DNA of 41,724 nt. It comes from JBJHCA01 sp050485785 (GTDB lineage: Bacteria > Bacteroidota > Bacteroidia > Chitinophagales > Saprospiraceae). Position 1 is the first letter of the stretch. Each line of letters starts with the position of its first letter. The notes beneath the pieces were generated by a model. The model was not told the origin of the DNA. It saw nothing but the letters and a program-made list of their open reading frames with translations, and did no database searches. A program made the position numbers and the translations under genes. Of this stretch, positions 14,286 through 23,335 are shown piece after piece. The stretch spans positions 1 to 41,724 of the forward strand of contig JBJHCA010000020.1 of the NCBI GenBank assembly GCA_050485785.1. The letters are read 5' to 3'.

Positions 14286-16202
14286 TTACATTCTGATAAA
14301 CCGGTAAACTTTTCCGGTCACATCGTTTAAACGAATGAGATAAACCCCGCTGGCAAACTTTTCCAGATCAACAGTGGTAGCATGCCCCTGCAGCAACCCT
14401 TCACAAAGCAGCCTTCCGGTTATGTCATAAATTCGGTAGCTATCTGCATCATCCAGGTCACTGTAAATCGTGATGCTCAAAGATGCCGGATTGGGATACA
14501 ATACCACCGGTTCGGGTTCTTGCACCGGATCCGTAACCGGGACATTGTCGCATGCAACCACAATCAACGGCAGGCCGGGGCCGGTTACAAATTCAGGACA
14601 TTCTTCAGGGCTGCCGGTAACATAGTATTCACCGGGTTCCGTAACAACCAGCATGGATGTGGTTTCACCCACAATGATTTCATCGTTGAGGTACCACGTA
14701 ATGTTTTCCGTGTAGGGTATGTGTAAGGTGAAAAACATGGTGTCGCCTTCACACAGCACAAATTCCCCGTCCATGTTCACGCTGTATTCTCCTTCTGAAA
14801 TGACCACAGCCGGCGAAAATGCATGACCGTCCACAAGAAACTCTTCTGAAACCGCACTGTACCCGTCCAGCCATACTTCCACCGAAACATAGGTCAGCGC
14901 ATAGTCGTAATAGTCCATCACCAATACATGGGATGTGGCACCCGGAATGGGATTGGTCTCTTCGGATCCGTAGTGGCGTAAATACCACTGATAAGCATCG
15001 TAAATATCCGGCACACTCACTTCTCCGTATCCTTCAGGACAAAGCATATCGTCACCGGTAATCACCGGCTCTGGTACATCGCCGGATTCACACCAGATTA
15101 CCACCAAAGGCAGGCCGGGGCCATCCACCAGGTTGGGGCACTCAACCGGCGAACCCGTCACATAGTAGACGCCGGGCATGGTCACTTCCAGCTGACTTGA
15201 TGTTGCTCCGGCAATGGTATCCCCGTCCATATACCAGGTGATGTTCTCGGTGTAGGGAATGTGCAGGGTCATCCACATCGTATCGCCTTCACATAATACA
15301 AACTGCCCGGCCAGGTCAACCGAATAATCCCCTTCAGTGATCACAACCGGTGGGCTGAATGCCCAGCCATCGATGAAAAACTCATCGGAAACAGCAGTTT
15401 CTCCGTCCAGCCAAACCTGCACAGATACATAAGAAGCCGCAAAATCATTATAATCAATCACCAGAGTTTGTGATGTGGCTCCGGGTATGGGGTTGGTTTC
15501 CGTTGAGCCAAAGTATCGGATAAACCACTGATAGCTGTCATAAGTTTGCGTACTCACCAAACCCGTGCTTTCAGGACACAGCATATTGTCTCCTGAAATG
15601 GTGGGATTGAGCGGTGCGCCGGCACAGTAAAATACCGGAATCACCACACCCAGGTACTGAATGTATTCAGGACAGAGCTCAGGGGCTCCGCTTGCAGTAT
15701 AAAATCCCGGCTCAGTTACCACAAGTACGGTTCCGGTTTCATCGGGTATGGGTATCCCGTTGTTATACCAGGTAATGTTCAGCACATAAGGCATATTCAT
15801 GGTCAGGTACATCGTATCGCCGGGGCATATCAAGCTCTCACCTTCGGGACCTACGGTAAAATTGCCGGTTGACATCACAGTTGGCGGCAAAAAGACCCAG
15901 CCGTCAATCAGCACCTCGTCACTGGTTGCAGTCACTACCCCCGAGGTCACCTCTACCGAAATATACGAAAGGGTATAAGTGTCGTAGTCTATCAGCAGCG
16001 TCTGGGATGTAGCCCCCGGAATGGCAGTGGGTACGGTTTCTCCCCAGTACCGCACATACCATTGGTAAGTGTCGAAAGTCTGTGTTGAAAGAACCTCAGT
16101 ACCGCCCGGGCAAAGGATGGTTTCACCGGTTATCACGGGGTTGAGCTGAGCCCATATTTTGGGGCAAATAAAAAGTAGCAGGAGTAAAAAAATGTGTCTC
16201 AT
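14286..16202 (-). CDS. Secreted T9SS cargo protein with three Ig-like tandem repeats
   Basis: The protein is 638 residues with the ATG at 16202; a longer frame to 16274 would place 24 residues before the signal peptide. Residues 1-19 are a signal peptide ending in IWAQ. Three repeats of about 178 residues follow (see the repeat entry). The end, from about residue 565 (VVLYPNPASLSITIYS, YDITGRLL, LEKFASGVYLIRL), is a type A T9SS sorting domain, so the protein is exported through the T9SS and attached or released at the cell surface. Each repeat holds four Cys, two of them in LCP/ICPGDTM-like motifs, which could form two disulfides per repeat. The repeat type is not one I can name; a role in adhesion or matrix is inference. 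Confidence 0.85.
   Translation of the reverse strand: MRHIFLLLLLFICPKIWAQLNPVITGETILCPGGTEVLSTQTFDTYQWYVRYWGETVPTAIPGATSQTLLIDYDTYTLSYISVEVTSGVVTATSDEVLIDGWVFLPPTVMSTGNFTVGPEGESLICPGDTMYLTMNMPYVLNITWYNNGIPIPDETGTVLVVTEPGFYTASGAPELCPEYIQYLGVVIPVFYCAGAPLNPTISGDNMLCPESTGLVSTQTYDSYQWFIRYFGSTETNPIPGATSQTLVIDYNDFAASYVSVQVWLDGETAVSDEFFIDGWAFSPPVVITEGDYSVDLAGQFVLCEGDTMWMTLHIPYTENITWYMDGDTIAGATSSQLEVTMPGVYYVTGSPVECPNLVDGPGLPLVVIWCESGDVPEPVITGDDMLCPEGYGEVSVPDIYDAYQWYLRHYGSEETNPIPGATSHVLVMDYYDYALTYVSVEVWLDGYSAVSEEFLVDGHAFSPAVVISEGEYSVNMDGEFVLCEGDTMFFTLHIPYTENITWYLNDEIIVGETTSMLVVTEPGEYYVTGSPEECPEFVTGPGLPLIVVACDNVPVTDPVQEPEPVVLYPNPASLSITIYSDLDDADSYRIYDITGRLLCEGLLQGHATTVDLEKFASGVYLIRLNDVTGKVYRFIRM
14535..16143 (-). 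repeat. Three tandem coding repeats of about 537 bases
   Basis: Repeat starts, marked by PVITGETILCP, PTISGDNMLCP and PVITGDDMLCP, lie at about 16143, 15608 and 15070 on the minus strand, a period of 535-540 bases. Repeats 2 and 3 share more residues with each other (PYTENITWY, PGLPL, NPIPGATS) than with repeat 1, indicating a later duplication of that pair. Confidence 0.85.
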
Positions 16203-16374
16203 GGTTGGGTTGGTTACTTTTTTGTTTACTCCTATAGACGGAACCCCGGGGGAAAAGGTACAGGTAATCGGCAAAATTTTTTGAAAGTTTTTTGATCACT
16301 TTTTGTTGGTGCCGCCCTGCGGCACTGTGGCTTTTCGGCTCCGAAATCCCCGTTAAAAGCCTGGTACACAAAGC

Positions 16375-18363
16375 TTACTGCCTCACGTTTGGATCCAGTT
16401 CCAGTGCTTTCCGGCGGTATCGCTCCGCATCGGCTTCCTGCCCGGCCTGTCGGTGTGCCATGCTCAGGTTCATCCAGGCCTCAGCTTCCTTCGGATTCAG
16501 TTCTGCCGCTGCCCTGAAATGCGTGATGGCCATCCCGTGATTGCCTGATACACCATAGGCCACACCCAGCAATCGCTGTGTTTCATAGTCGCCGGGCCTC
16601 AGTTTTTGGGCTTCATTTAAATATTGCAGTGCCCGCCCCAGGTCGTTTAGCTGTTCTCCGAAATACCGCCCGCCGTCGCGGTAGGCTATGGAAAGGTTGC
16701 CAATGGCTTCGGCGTAATTGGGATCTATGGCCAATGCCTGGTGGTAATATTCAATGGCCTGCTCGTATTGCCGGAGATAATAATGCGCATTCCCCAGCAA
16801 AAGCCATGCGTTTTTATACGTTGGATGTATCTCTGTGGCGCGGTTCAAATGTCCTATGGCTGTTTTGAGCATGTCAGTGCGTGCGAACTCATATTCCGGG
16901 GTCATGGCCCGGGCTATCGTCTCGCCGCCGGCAGCATTCCTCAGTTTGGCACTGTTTTGCGCTACTTCTACATCGGTAGTAAACAGGGTATAATTGTCTT
17001 TCCACACCGGATTTCTGATCAAGGTCAGCATGGCAAACACCACACCAATTGCCATAACCGTGCCGGCTGTGGGTTTAAAGTACATGAAGCGGGAATCCTT
17101 TTGATCAGACCATGCATAAAGCCGGGCCAGCCACCAGCCGGCCAGTATTGCCGGAGCCATCGATGGCAGATATAAAAAACGCTCGCTCATATTGGTGCCT
17201 ACCGGAAACAATATGTTGGATGCCAGCGAAAGGGTAGCGGCATACAACAGTATAACCCATGCCCCAACACTCCTGCGGGCAATCAGCCACAATGCAGCAG
17301 CAGCCAGGGCAATATGCGCTGCCAGCGACAGGATCACGGCCGGGTGGGCCCAGGTCATCACCTCAATGTGCCGGGGATAGTAATCATGGATCAGTGGCCA
17401 CGGAACAAACAGCAGCTTCAGATATAACCCGAGGGTATAGACAATAGTGGCCCACTTTTCTGCGGCCGGCATGGGTATGTATTGGCTGCCGTCCCATATC
17501 AGAAAAGGATTGTTCATCAGCTCCATCGGCGGCTCGCCTATGCTCCAGCCAATTATACTGCCACGGATCAGTAAAAACACCACCGCAGTAGCCACCCAAT
17601 GAACCGACCACCGGCCAATGGCTGCTGGAGAAATCTTTTGAAACACCCACATGCCCAGCAGCATCACAGGCATCATCGTAATGGCGTGTTCTTTACTGAG
17701 CAAAGCTCCCATAAACAACACAGCCGACAGACTCATCCATTTCCATGCCTTGCCTTCGTCCAAATACCTGAACCAGCACCACCACGACCCCAATGACAAC
17801 AACATCACCATAATCTCGTCGCGGCCTTTGATGTTGGCTACCACCTCGGTGTGCAGAGGATGCACGGCAAAGAGAAAAGCGGCTGCTAGTGCAGCAAGCT
17901 GTGCTGGCCCGGGTTCAAGCCTTCCTGCAAATAAACGCCTGAGCAGTACAAAAAAAACAGCTATGCTCAATCCATACAGCAGGGTGTTGATCAGGTGTCC
18001 CCAAAACGGATTATCGCCAAACAGTGAATATTCTATGGCAAACATCGCATGGGTCAGTGGCCGGTACCGGCCACCGCTTACCAGTGATGTCGTTCCTTCC
18101 CGATTGAAAAAACCCTGAAATGTGTCATGGGAAAAGATGCCCGGAATACCGGCTACACCTTGCCGGGTATAGGTATTCTCATAGATCAGGATGGCATCGT
18201 CCAGCGTGTAGTCATGGGTCCAGGTGTTGGCATAAAGCAGTGTACCCAGTAAAAACAGTGCGTGCGGAATGTACCGGTGTTTCCACCATGGAGTGTTACC
18301 CGCCTGCAATGCTGCCCTTGGTGCAGCAGATGCAGATTTGTGCACCGCTTTCTTTTTCGCCAT
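16375..18363 (-). CDS. Multi-pass membrane protein with C-terminal TPRs, TMTC-like
   Basis: The protein is 662 residues from the ATG at 18363. A basic N-terminus precedes about ten hydrophobic segments between residues 30 and 440. An early luminal-type loop has TLDDAILIYENTYT and later GGRYRPLTHAMFAIEY, the D-D and RPL marks of TMTC/DUF1736 proteins, which are GT-C-fold O-mannosyltransferases in animals. The last 180 residues are four to five TPRs (NAWLLLGNAHYYLRQYEQAI, ALAIDPNYAEAIGNLSIAYR, AAELNPKEAEAWMNLSMAHR). A sugar-transfer role is inference from fold; bacterial members are mostly uncharacterised. The longer start at 18381 would lie upstream of the likely transcription start. Confidence 0.8.
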   Translation of the reverse strand: MAKKKAVHKSASAAPRAALQAGNTPWWKHRYIPHALFLLGTLLYANTWTHDYTLDDAILIYENTYTRQGVAGIPGIFSHDTFQGFFNREGTTSLVSGGRYRPLTHAMFAIEYSLFGDNPFWGHLINTLLYGLSIAVFFVLLRRLFAGRLEPGPAQLAALAAAFLFAVHPLHTEVVANIKGRDEIMVMLLSLGSWWCWFRYLDEGKAWKWMSLSAVLFMGALLSKEHAITMMPVMLLGMWVFQKISPAAIGRWSVHWVATAVVFLLIRGSIIGWSIGEPPMELMNNPFLIWDGSQYIPMPAAEKWATIVYTLGLYLKLLFVPWPLIHDYYPRHIEVMTWAHPAVILSLAAHIALAAAALWLIARRSVGAWVILLYAATLSLASNILFPVGTNMSERFLYLPSMAPAILAGWWLARLYAWSDQKDSRFMYFKPTAGTVMAIGVVFAMLTLIRNPVWKDNYTLFTTDVEVAQNSAKLRNAAGGETIARAMTPEYEFARTDMLKTAIGHLNRATEIHPTYKNAWLLLGNAHYYLRQYEQAIEYYHQALAIDPNYAEAIGNLSIAYRDGGRYFGEQLNDLGRALQYLNEAQKLRPGDYETQRLLGVAYGVSGNHGMAITHFRAAAELNPKEAEAWMNLSMAHRQAGQEADAERYRRKALELDPNVRQ

Positions 18364-18368
18364 GCGGG

Positions 18369-18397
18369 TAAAATTAGACAATTGGCCTTAAACCAAA
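18369..18397 (-). promoter_or_regulatory. Probable promoter of the TMTC-like gene (TTTG-N17-TAATTTTA)
   Basis: On the minus strand TTTG (18397-18394) is followed after 17 bases by TAATTTTA (18376-18369), one base off the TAnnTTTG consensus. The initiation point would be about 18363, very near the ATG at 18363, so the leader is extremely short or absent. Confidence 0.45.
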
Positions 18398-18435
18398 AGG
18401 AAAGTAAGCTCAAATCATGAAATTTCCCTGCACAC

Positions 18436-18771
18436 TTATTGCATCCAATGGGCTTTGCTTTGGTTTCGCCAGCCGGCGCGATTGCCGTATTTTACGTAGC
18501 ATATCACCAGATCGGCCTGGTGGCGGTATTCCACAAAGTGAATTCTCTTTTCGGCTTGGTTGCCGTAAGTGGTAAAGTACCAGTGACCCCGGTTGCCGCT
18601 GGCCTGATTGGTGTAATTCACCCGGTGCACAAGCAGGTCAGCCTGGTTCTCGTACTCGGCTATATACACTTTAACCTCAGCCTGATTGGCATACTGCGTT
18701 ACATACACTCGCTGAGCAGCCACGCTTGCCGCAACGGATAAAAATACCAGAGAAAACAGCCAACTTTTCAT
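18436..18771 (-). CDS. DUF6150-type secreted protein with short YxNQA repeats
   Basis: The protein is 111 residues. Residues 1-19 are a signal peptide ending in VAAQ. The rest consists of six units of 12-17 residues, each a beta strand ending in Tyr-x-(Asn/His)-(Gln/Arg)-Ala: VTQYANQAE, IAEYENQAD, RVNYTNQAS, FTTYGNQAE, FVEYRHQAD and YVKYGNRAG. This pattern fits DUF6150, a family I know only as unknown-function. The regular aromatic and Gln positions suggest a beta-solenoid or repeat sheet. No membrane anchor or T9SS sorting domain is present, so it is likely periplasmic. It is followed by the TMTC-like gene on the same strand after about 55 bases, so co-transcription is possible. Confidence 0.75.
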   Translation of the reverse strand: MKSWLFSLVFLSVAASVAAQRVYVTQYANQAEVKVYIAEYENQADLLVHRVNYTNQASGNRGHWYFTTYGNQAEKRIHFVEYRHQADLVICYVKYGNRAGWRNQSKAHWMQ

Positions 18772-18845
18772 GAGTCACAGTGTGTGAATGATAATACAAA
18801 GTGAGCTTCAATTCGGTTGCGCAGGAACTGAAAGTTCTATTTTTT

Positions 18846-18877
18846 TTTGATTCTCGCAGTCCGGGATACTAATTTTG
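18846..18877 (+). promoter_or_regulatory. Full Bacteroidota promoter (TTTG-N20-TAATTTTG)
   Basis: TTTG at 18846-18849 is followed after 20 bases by a perfect TAATTTTG at 18870-18877. Initiation is expected at about 18884, and the ATG at 18910 follows with a leader of about 26 nt. This is one of three promoters in the window with both elements at N20 spacing. Confidence 0.75.
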
Positions 18878-18909
18878 CCCGTCCTCAATGTTTAGAAAAA
18901 CAAAATGCT

Positions 18910-19848
18910 ATGAAAAATAAGCGTTTGCTGTACATGCTCATTGCACTGGCCATTCTGCTGGGAATTATCTACGTAATTGATGACCGGCCCGATGCGGTTA
19001 CCTTTGATGCAGAACTGTGTAAAATCGATCGCTCCTTGATTACTGTTATTAGTATTCACTCTGCTTTGTCTGAGGAAGAGATCAGCCTGGCCCACAACGG
19101 CGAAGAATGGGAAGTGAGTTTCAACCTGCAGCACTATGTAGCTGATCAGTCCAAAGTAAACAGGATCATGGGCATATTTACCGACCTCGAAGCCCTTCGG
19201 GTTGTAGCCCATCACGAAAGTTCATGGAGCGATTTTCAACTCGATCCTGAACAGGCATCTTCCGTAGCTCTGGCCGATGACTCAAGGGTACTGTGTAAAA
19301 TCTTTACCGGCAGCCTTACTTACGACCATACGCGAAACATGTCCAATACCTATGTACGCATGGAGAATGATCCGAAAACTTATCTGGTGTCTGATAACCT
19401 CAGGGCACTGATACAGGTTGAGCCCCAGGCATTGATCAGCCCTTTGGTGAGTCAGTCATTTCAGCCTTCACAGGTAACTTACATTCAGTTTTCTTCTGAA
19501 ACAACCGGAAGCTTGACATTGATGCATGACCATGCCAACGGCGTTTGGACCAATGAAGACGGGGCTGAAATGTCATCGGTAAAGGTCAGTCAATACCTGC
19601 GTCACATCAGTGGCCTGAAAATTGATGAAATGGCCACAGATTATGATCTTTCAGGTGCAGAGCCCACCCATAGCATAAGCTTAGGATTTACGGATCAGGA
19701 ACCGCTGACCATTCGTTTTTATGCCACCGATAATGACCACTGGCACCTCACCAGCAGTTTCCGAAAGGATAACGTGGTGTTTTCAACGGCAGGCAAGCAT
19801 GATCTTCCGGACAATCTGTTGAAAGATCCGTCCCATTTTATCGAATAA
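18910..19848 (+). CDS. DUF4340-like membrane-anchored protein
   Basis: The protein is 312 residues with the ATG at 18910. A single hydrophobic helix (about 5-24, LLYMLIALAILLGIIYV) anchors it, with the rest outside the cytoplasmic membrane. The body fits DUF4340, a family with two repeated modules: about 28-170 (ITVISIHSALSEEEISLAHNGEEW, VNRIMGIFTDLEALRVVA) and about 180-312 (VTYIQFSSETTGSLTLMHDHANG, VSQYLRHISGLKIDEMATDY). In other bacteria DUF4340 proteins accompany gliding and ABC-type export genes; none are here. Function is not established. It converges on the lipoprotein gene with 12 bases between the stops. Confidence 0.7.
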   Translation: MKNKRLLYMLIALAILLGIIYVIDDRPDAVTFDAELCKIDRSLITVISIHSALSEEEISLAHNGEEWEVSFNLQHYVADQSKVNRIMGIFTDLEALRVVAHHESSWSDFQLDPEQASSVALADDSRVLCKIFTGSLTYDHTRNMSNTYVRMENDPKTYLVSDNLRALIQVEPQALISPLVSQSFQPSQVTYIQFSSETTGSLTLMHDHANGVWTNEDGAEMSSVKVSQYLRHISGLKIDEMATDYDLSGAEPTHSISLGFTDQEPLTIRFYATDNDHWHLTSSFRKDNVVFSTAGKHDLPDNLLKDPSHFIE

Positions 19849-19860
19849 GACCTTACCCGA

Positions 19861-20679
19861 TTACCGGAAAGTAATTTCCAGGCTGAAATCCTCTGAACCG
19901 GTGATGAACTTATCCAGGTCATGGGATACGGTCACTTTATTGCCCTCGGAAACGGCATTTTTGCCCTCCACGCTGCGAACATTGCCGGGAAGCTCATAGG
20001 TAGCCCTGTACTTTCCGCCGGCCAGCAACATGCTCAACATGGCCATTTCAGAACTTTCCAGCATCTCTTCCTCACCGGAGTTGTCCTGGTTGGCCCTGAT
20101 CAGTTTTTTGCCTTTCAGCTCAAACATCCTGCCTTTGGCGGCCGGCATCATACTGCCCGGGCTCATGCCCATACCGGCCATCATATCATTGTCATCTCCT
20201 GCAGGCATAAAGTTGGGCATGTCCTCCATCATATCATCGATATCACTCAGCGTCTTAAAATCGATACCAAAGGTGATTGAAAAAACGCCTTCTTCCCTGT
20301 TCATAATCTGATGCACAAATACCTTGTCCATCAGGTGTGCATGCGTAAGCTCAGGTTTTTCATCATCGGACAGATCCCTCAGGTAGTAAAGACGATCTAC
20401 ATCTTCGCCAAAGGGATTGTTCTCCTGCTCATTATCACCGGAAGGCCGGCCCAGATAATTGTCCATTTCAGGATCGAGAGGTTCGTCCATATCCTCTTCG
20501 TCAAACATGGACTGCATACCCTGGAAAAAGTCAGCCATTTCCAGCATAGCACTCATGTCCATCGTAAAGGTATAGGTACCGGAACCGTCCTTGTTCAGCA
20601 CCAGTTTTTCAAAGATATCGATGCATCCGGTAAGCGAAGTCATCAATAAAAGACCGATCAGCCAGCTAAAATTTTTCAT
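19861..20679 (-). CDS. Lipoprotein of unknown function, Met/Asp-rich
   Basis: The protein is 272 residues. A lipoprotein signal (1-19) has the lipobox SLTGC with Cys19 as the lipidated residue. The start of the mature part, EKLVLNKDGSGTYTFTMDMS, resembles the opening of the LppM-type or other small beta-sandwich lipoproteins. The middle (about 55-95) is acidic and low in hydrophobic residues, and about 150-180 has a Met/Gly-rich stretch (MMAGMGMSPGSMM). The C-terminal third again looks like beta strands (YRATYELPGNVRSV, FSLEITFR). No family is recognised. The ATG at 20679 overlaps the end of the acyl-CoA reductase gene by 14 bases, making this the last gene of a three-gene operon. Confidence 0.7.
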   Translation of the reverse strand: MKNFSWLIGLLLMTSLTGCIDIFEKLVLNKDGSGTYTFTMDMSAMLEMADFFQGMQSMFDEEDMDEPLDPEMDNYLGRPSGDNEQENNPFGEDVDRLYYLRDLSDDEKPELTHAHLMDKVFVHQIMNREEGVFSITFGIDFKTLSDIDDMMEDMPNFMPAGDDNDMMAGMGMSPGSMMPAAKGRMFELKGKKLIRANQDNSGEEEMLESSEMAMLSMLLAGGKYRATYELPGNVRSVEGKNAVSEGNKVTVSHDLDKFITGSEDFSLEITFR

Positions 20680-21721
20680 GGTTTGCGTTTTTATGCAGAT
20701 TTAACAGGAATTTCATGGTGTCCTGCCCATCGGGATAGTCCCTGAGCTCAGGCATCTGTGCCTGCCCCGGTGCCACCGACCCGGGTATGAGTTGTTGATC
20801 TCTGCACACTATGCATTGTATGGCAGTATGATCAATGGAAGAAACAATACTTTCGGCAGACGCTTCATCATAAAAGGCGTAATTGAGTACAGCTATGCCG
20901 CCGTCAGGTGCATCGCTCTCGCACAGAATGATCTGTCCGTTGCACATGTAGTGTTCCCGGTTCAGCATCAGCACAGCCAGCTTGTAATCGTAATTGTTGC
21001 GATACTTGTTATGCTCTGCCGGATCGGGGCTGTATTTCAGATTTTGGAGCAGGAATTCAAAATCGTAATCCCGGGGAACCAGTATACGGGTAACATTCCT
21101 GCATCCCAGCCCAAAATAGTCAAACACATCATTGGCCAGAGCAGCAATTTCTTCGGCAGATTCATGGCCGGTTAACACGGCCAGGCTGTTACGATGCCCT
21201 CTGATAATGTGTGGACAGCCACTGAAATAATACTCAAAATACCTTCCGGTGTTGTTGCTGCCGGTGGCAATTACGGCATCAAAATCGCGCAGCTTACCCG
21301 TGGTGTACTCAAGCTCATCTTCCAGCTCAGGGCAAAGATCATGCAAAAAATCGATGATGGCCGGCAGTAGTACCTTGTCTTTGTCACTCAGTTTGATCAC
21401 GAGGTGGTGCGGACTTAAAAAGCCACATAAAAAGTCGTGAAAGCCTGCCATGGGAATATTGCCGGCACATATCAGACCAAGCCTCAATGCATTAAAATGG
21501 CTGACGGACTCAAAGTCATAGGTTTTTAGCCAGGATGCCAGCTTTTGCGGATGAAGGAACTGCTCTGTTATAGCCAGGGAGGCATTGTCGATGTTTCCAG
21601 CGGTAAACCACGGATTGCGGGCTTCCGCTTCTATACAGGCTATCTGCCAGGAGTGTGGCCGGTCTTTCAGCCACTGCCTCAGTTGTCCCAACAACTCCAG
21701 CTTTTTGTCTAATCGGATCAT
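20666..21721 (-). CDS. LuxC-like acyl-CoA reductase
   Basis: This is a 351-residue protein of the aldehyde dehydrogenase superfamily, in the LuxC branch that reduces acyl-CoA to the fatty aldehyde with NADPH. Visible marks are LGLICAGNIPMAGFHDFL (nucleotide-binding start), IKLSDKD, AVIATGSNNTGRYFEYYFSG, HIIRGHRNSLAVL and FGLGCRNVTRIL with the catalytic Cys207. The sequence is shorter than LuxC itself (about 480 residues) but has the length usual for Bacteroidota members. There are no luxA/B/D/E genes, so bioluminescence is not implied; wax, alkane or lipid-aldehyde roles are possible. It lies nine bases after the AAA ATPase gene and overlaps the lipoprotein gene. Confidence 0.82.
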   Translation of the reverse strand: MIRLDKKLELLGQLRQWLKDRPHSWQIACIEAEARNPWFTAGNIDNASLAITEQFLHPQKLASWLKTYDFESVSHFNALRLGLICAGNIPMAGFHDFLCGFLSPHHLVIKLSDKDKVLLPAIIDFLHDLCPELEDELEYTTGKLRDFDAVIATGSNNTGRYFEYYFSGCPHIIRGHRNSLAVLTGHESAEEIAALANDVFDYFGLGCRNVTRILVPRDYDFEFLLQNLKYSPDPAEHNKYRNNYDYKLAVLMLNREHYMCNGQIILCESDAPDGGIAVLNYAFYDEASAESIVSSIDHTAIQCIVCRDQQLIPGSVAPGQAQMPELRDYPDGQDTMKFLLNLHKNANHEKF

Positions 21722-21730
21722 CCGGCAAAG

Positions 21731-23206
21731 TTACATCAAATCCTCGTCGTCGTAATCACCTTCTTCATCAGACAGCATCTCAGCCAAAAAATCGCTGAAT
21801 GTCAACTGCCCGTCCAGGGTTTCCCGGTTGATTTGCCCGGCTTCGGCAAGGCCGTGCAGGAGAAATTCCTTCATCACATACTCTTCGCCCGTGTTGATTC
21901 TTGCGTCCTTCAGCAGCCGGTTCAGACCTGGAATCCGGTCCAATTCTGTTCGGTATTGCTCATCTGACCAATCGTAGTGAATTTCTGCCCGGTGCCCGTC
22001 GGCAAACCACATTTTTACCGCATCGTACGGTGAACTCTCGTCGCTTTCCCGCAAGTCGGGAAAATATTGCGGGAAAATCTTTTTGATGGCTTCCTCAATC
22101 AGACTCACGGCTACCTCAAACGTCCCTTCCTGTTCTCCTTCGTAGCGAAGTTCAATTTTTCCGGTTATGGAGGGAATTACGCCCCATAAGTCACAAACTC
22201 TGGCTATGGTATTGTTTTGCCCCTTCATAATACAGCGCCTTTCTGCTGTACTCACCAGGTTCTCATACGCACTGATTGACAGCCTTGCTGATACGCCACT
22301 GGATTCGTCAACCCATTCACTGTCCCGGGCTTCCACGGCTATCTGTTCGATAATATTCTGTAGAAACTCAGGCACATGAACTGTTTCTTTCTGCTCGGGC
22401 AGAACCGAAGCCTCCTGCATGGTGATCTGTCTGCTTTCCTGCAGTGAAACGGGATAGTGCGTCAATATCTGACTTTGTATCCTGTCCTTCAGCGGTGTTA
22501 TAATGCTGCCCCGGCTGGTATAGTCCTCGGGATTGGCGGTAAAGATAAACTGAATGTCGAGCGGTAGCCGGAGTTTAAATCCCCTGATCTGCATGTCGCC
22601 TTCCTCCAACATGTTAAACAAGCTTACCTGAATTCTGGCCTGCAGGTCGGGCAACTCATTCATTACAAAAATACAGCGATGTGAGCGGGGAACCAGACCA
22701 AAGTGAATGACCCTCTCATCGCTGTAGGGCAGCTTCAGTGTAGCTGCCTTTATGGGGTCTACATCGCCAATCAGGTCGGCAATACTCACGTCGGGAGTAG
22801 CCAGCTTTTCCACGTACCGCTCACTGCGGTGGAGCATGCTCACCGGAGCTGCATCGCCCAGTTCCGTTACCAGGTCTTTTCCCTGCCGGCTTACCGGCAT
22901 CAGCGGATCATCGTTAAGTTCACTTCCGCTAAGTACAGGGATGTATTCATCCAGCAAATTTATCGCGAGGCGGGCAATTCGTGTTTTAGCCTGACCACGC
23001 AGGCCGAGCAACAAAATGTTATGTCTGCTCAAAACCGCCCGCTGTATATCGGGTATCACGGTATCTTCAAAGCCAATGATGCCTTCAAACAGGTTAATAT
23101 TGTGGCGTAGTGCGTGGATCAGGTTCTCCCGCATCTCCGTTTTTATGCTGCGGCTGCGGTAACCTGACTTTTTCAGTTCGCCCAGCGTTGTGATGTCTCT
23201 TTGCAT
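21731..23206 (-). CDS. AAA+ ATPase of the Mg-chelatase BchI/MoxR-like type
   Basis: The protein is 491 residues with the ATG at 23206; a TTG at 23230 gives eight more. Walker A is GLRGQAKTR (68-76). Walker B is CIFVMNELPDL with Glu184, and has Asn where Asp is usual (MNE), which I believe is a family feature of this subgroup. Sensor 1 is in FIFTANPEDYTSRG (Asn225) and an Arg finger candidate in LKDRIQSQ. A C-terminal helical lid and an acidic end (DEEGDYDDEDLM) follow. Such ATPases usually work with a VWA-domain partner to insert metals or remodel proteins; none is adjacent here, and the next gene is a LuxC-like reductase. Confidence 0.82.
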   Translation of the reverse strand: MQRDITTLGELKKSGYRSRSIKTEMRENLIHALRHNINLFEGIIGFEDTVIPDIQRAVLSRHNILLLGLRGQAKTRIARLAINLLDEYIPVLSGSELNDDPLMPVSRQGKDLVTELGDAAPVSMLHRSERYVEKLATPDVSIADLIGDVDPIKAATLKLPYSDERVIHFGLVPRSHRCIFVMNELPDLQARIQVSLFNMLEEGDMQIRGFKLRLPLDIQFIFTANPEDYTSRGSIITPLKDRIQSQILTHYPVSLQESRQITMQEASVLPEQKETVHVPEFLQNIIEQIAVEARDSEWVDESSGVSARLSISAYENLVSTAERRCIMKGQNNTIARVCDLWGVIPSITGKIELRYEGEQEGTFEVAVSLIEEAIKKIFPQYFPDLRESDESSPYDAVKMWFADGHRAEIHYDWSDEQYRTELDRIPGLNRLLKDARINTGEEYVMKEFLLHGLAEAGQINRETLDGQLTFSDFLAEMLSDEEGDYDDEDLM

Positions 23207-23335
23207 AGTGTTCAGGCTTATCCCTAACAAACAGGTTTGCAGATGTTAGGTTTTTAACCCGAACAACGCATGATTAAACTGCACACTCAATACGTCGGTT
23301 TTTCCGTACTTTAGCCCGCAATTCAAAACAATGAT

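Noticed and set aside
20666..21721. Bioluminescence (lux) operon
   Set aside because: Only a LuxC-like reductase is present; luciferase and fatty-acid transferase genes are absent.
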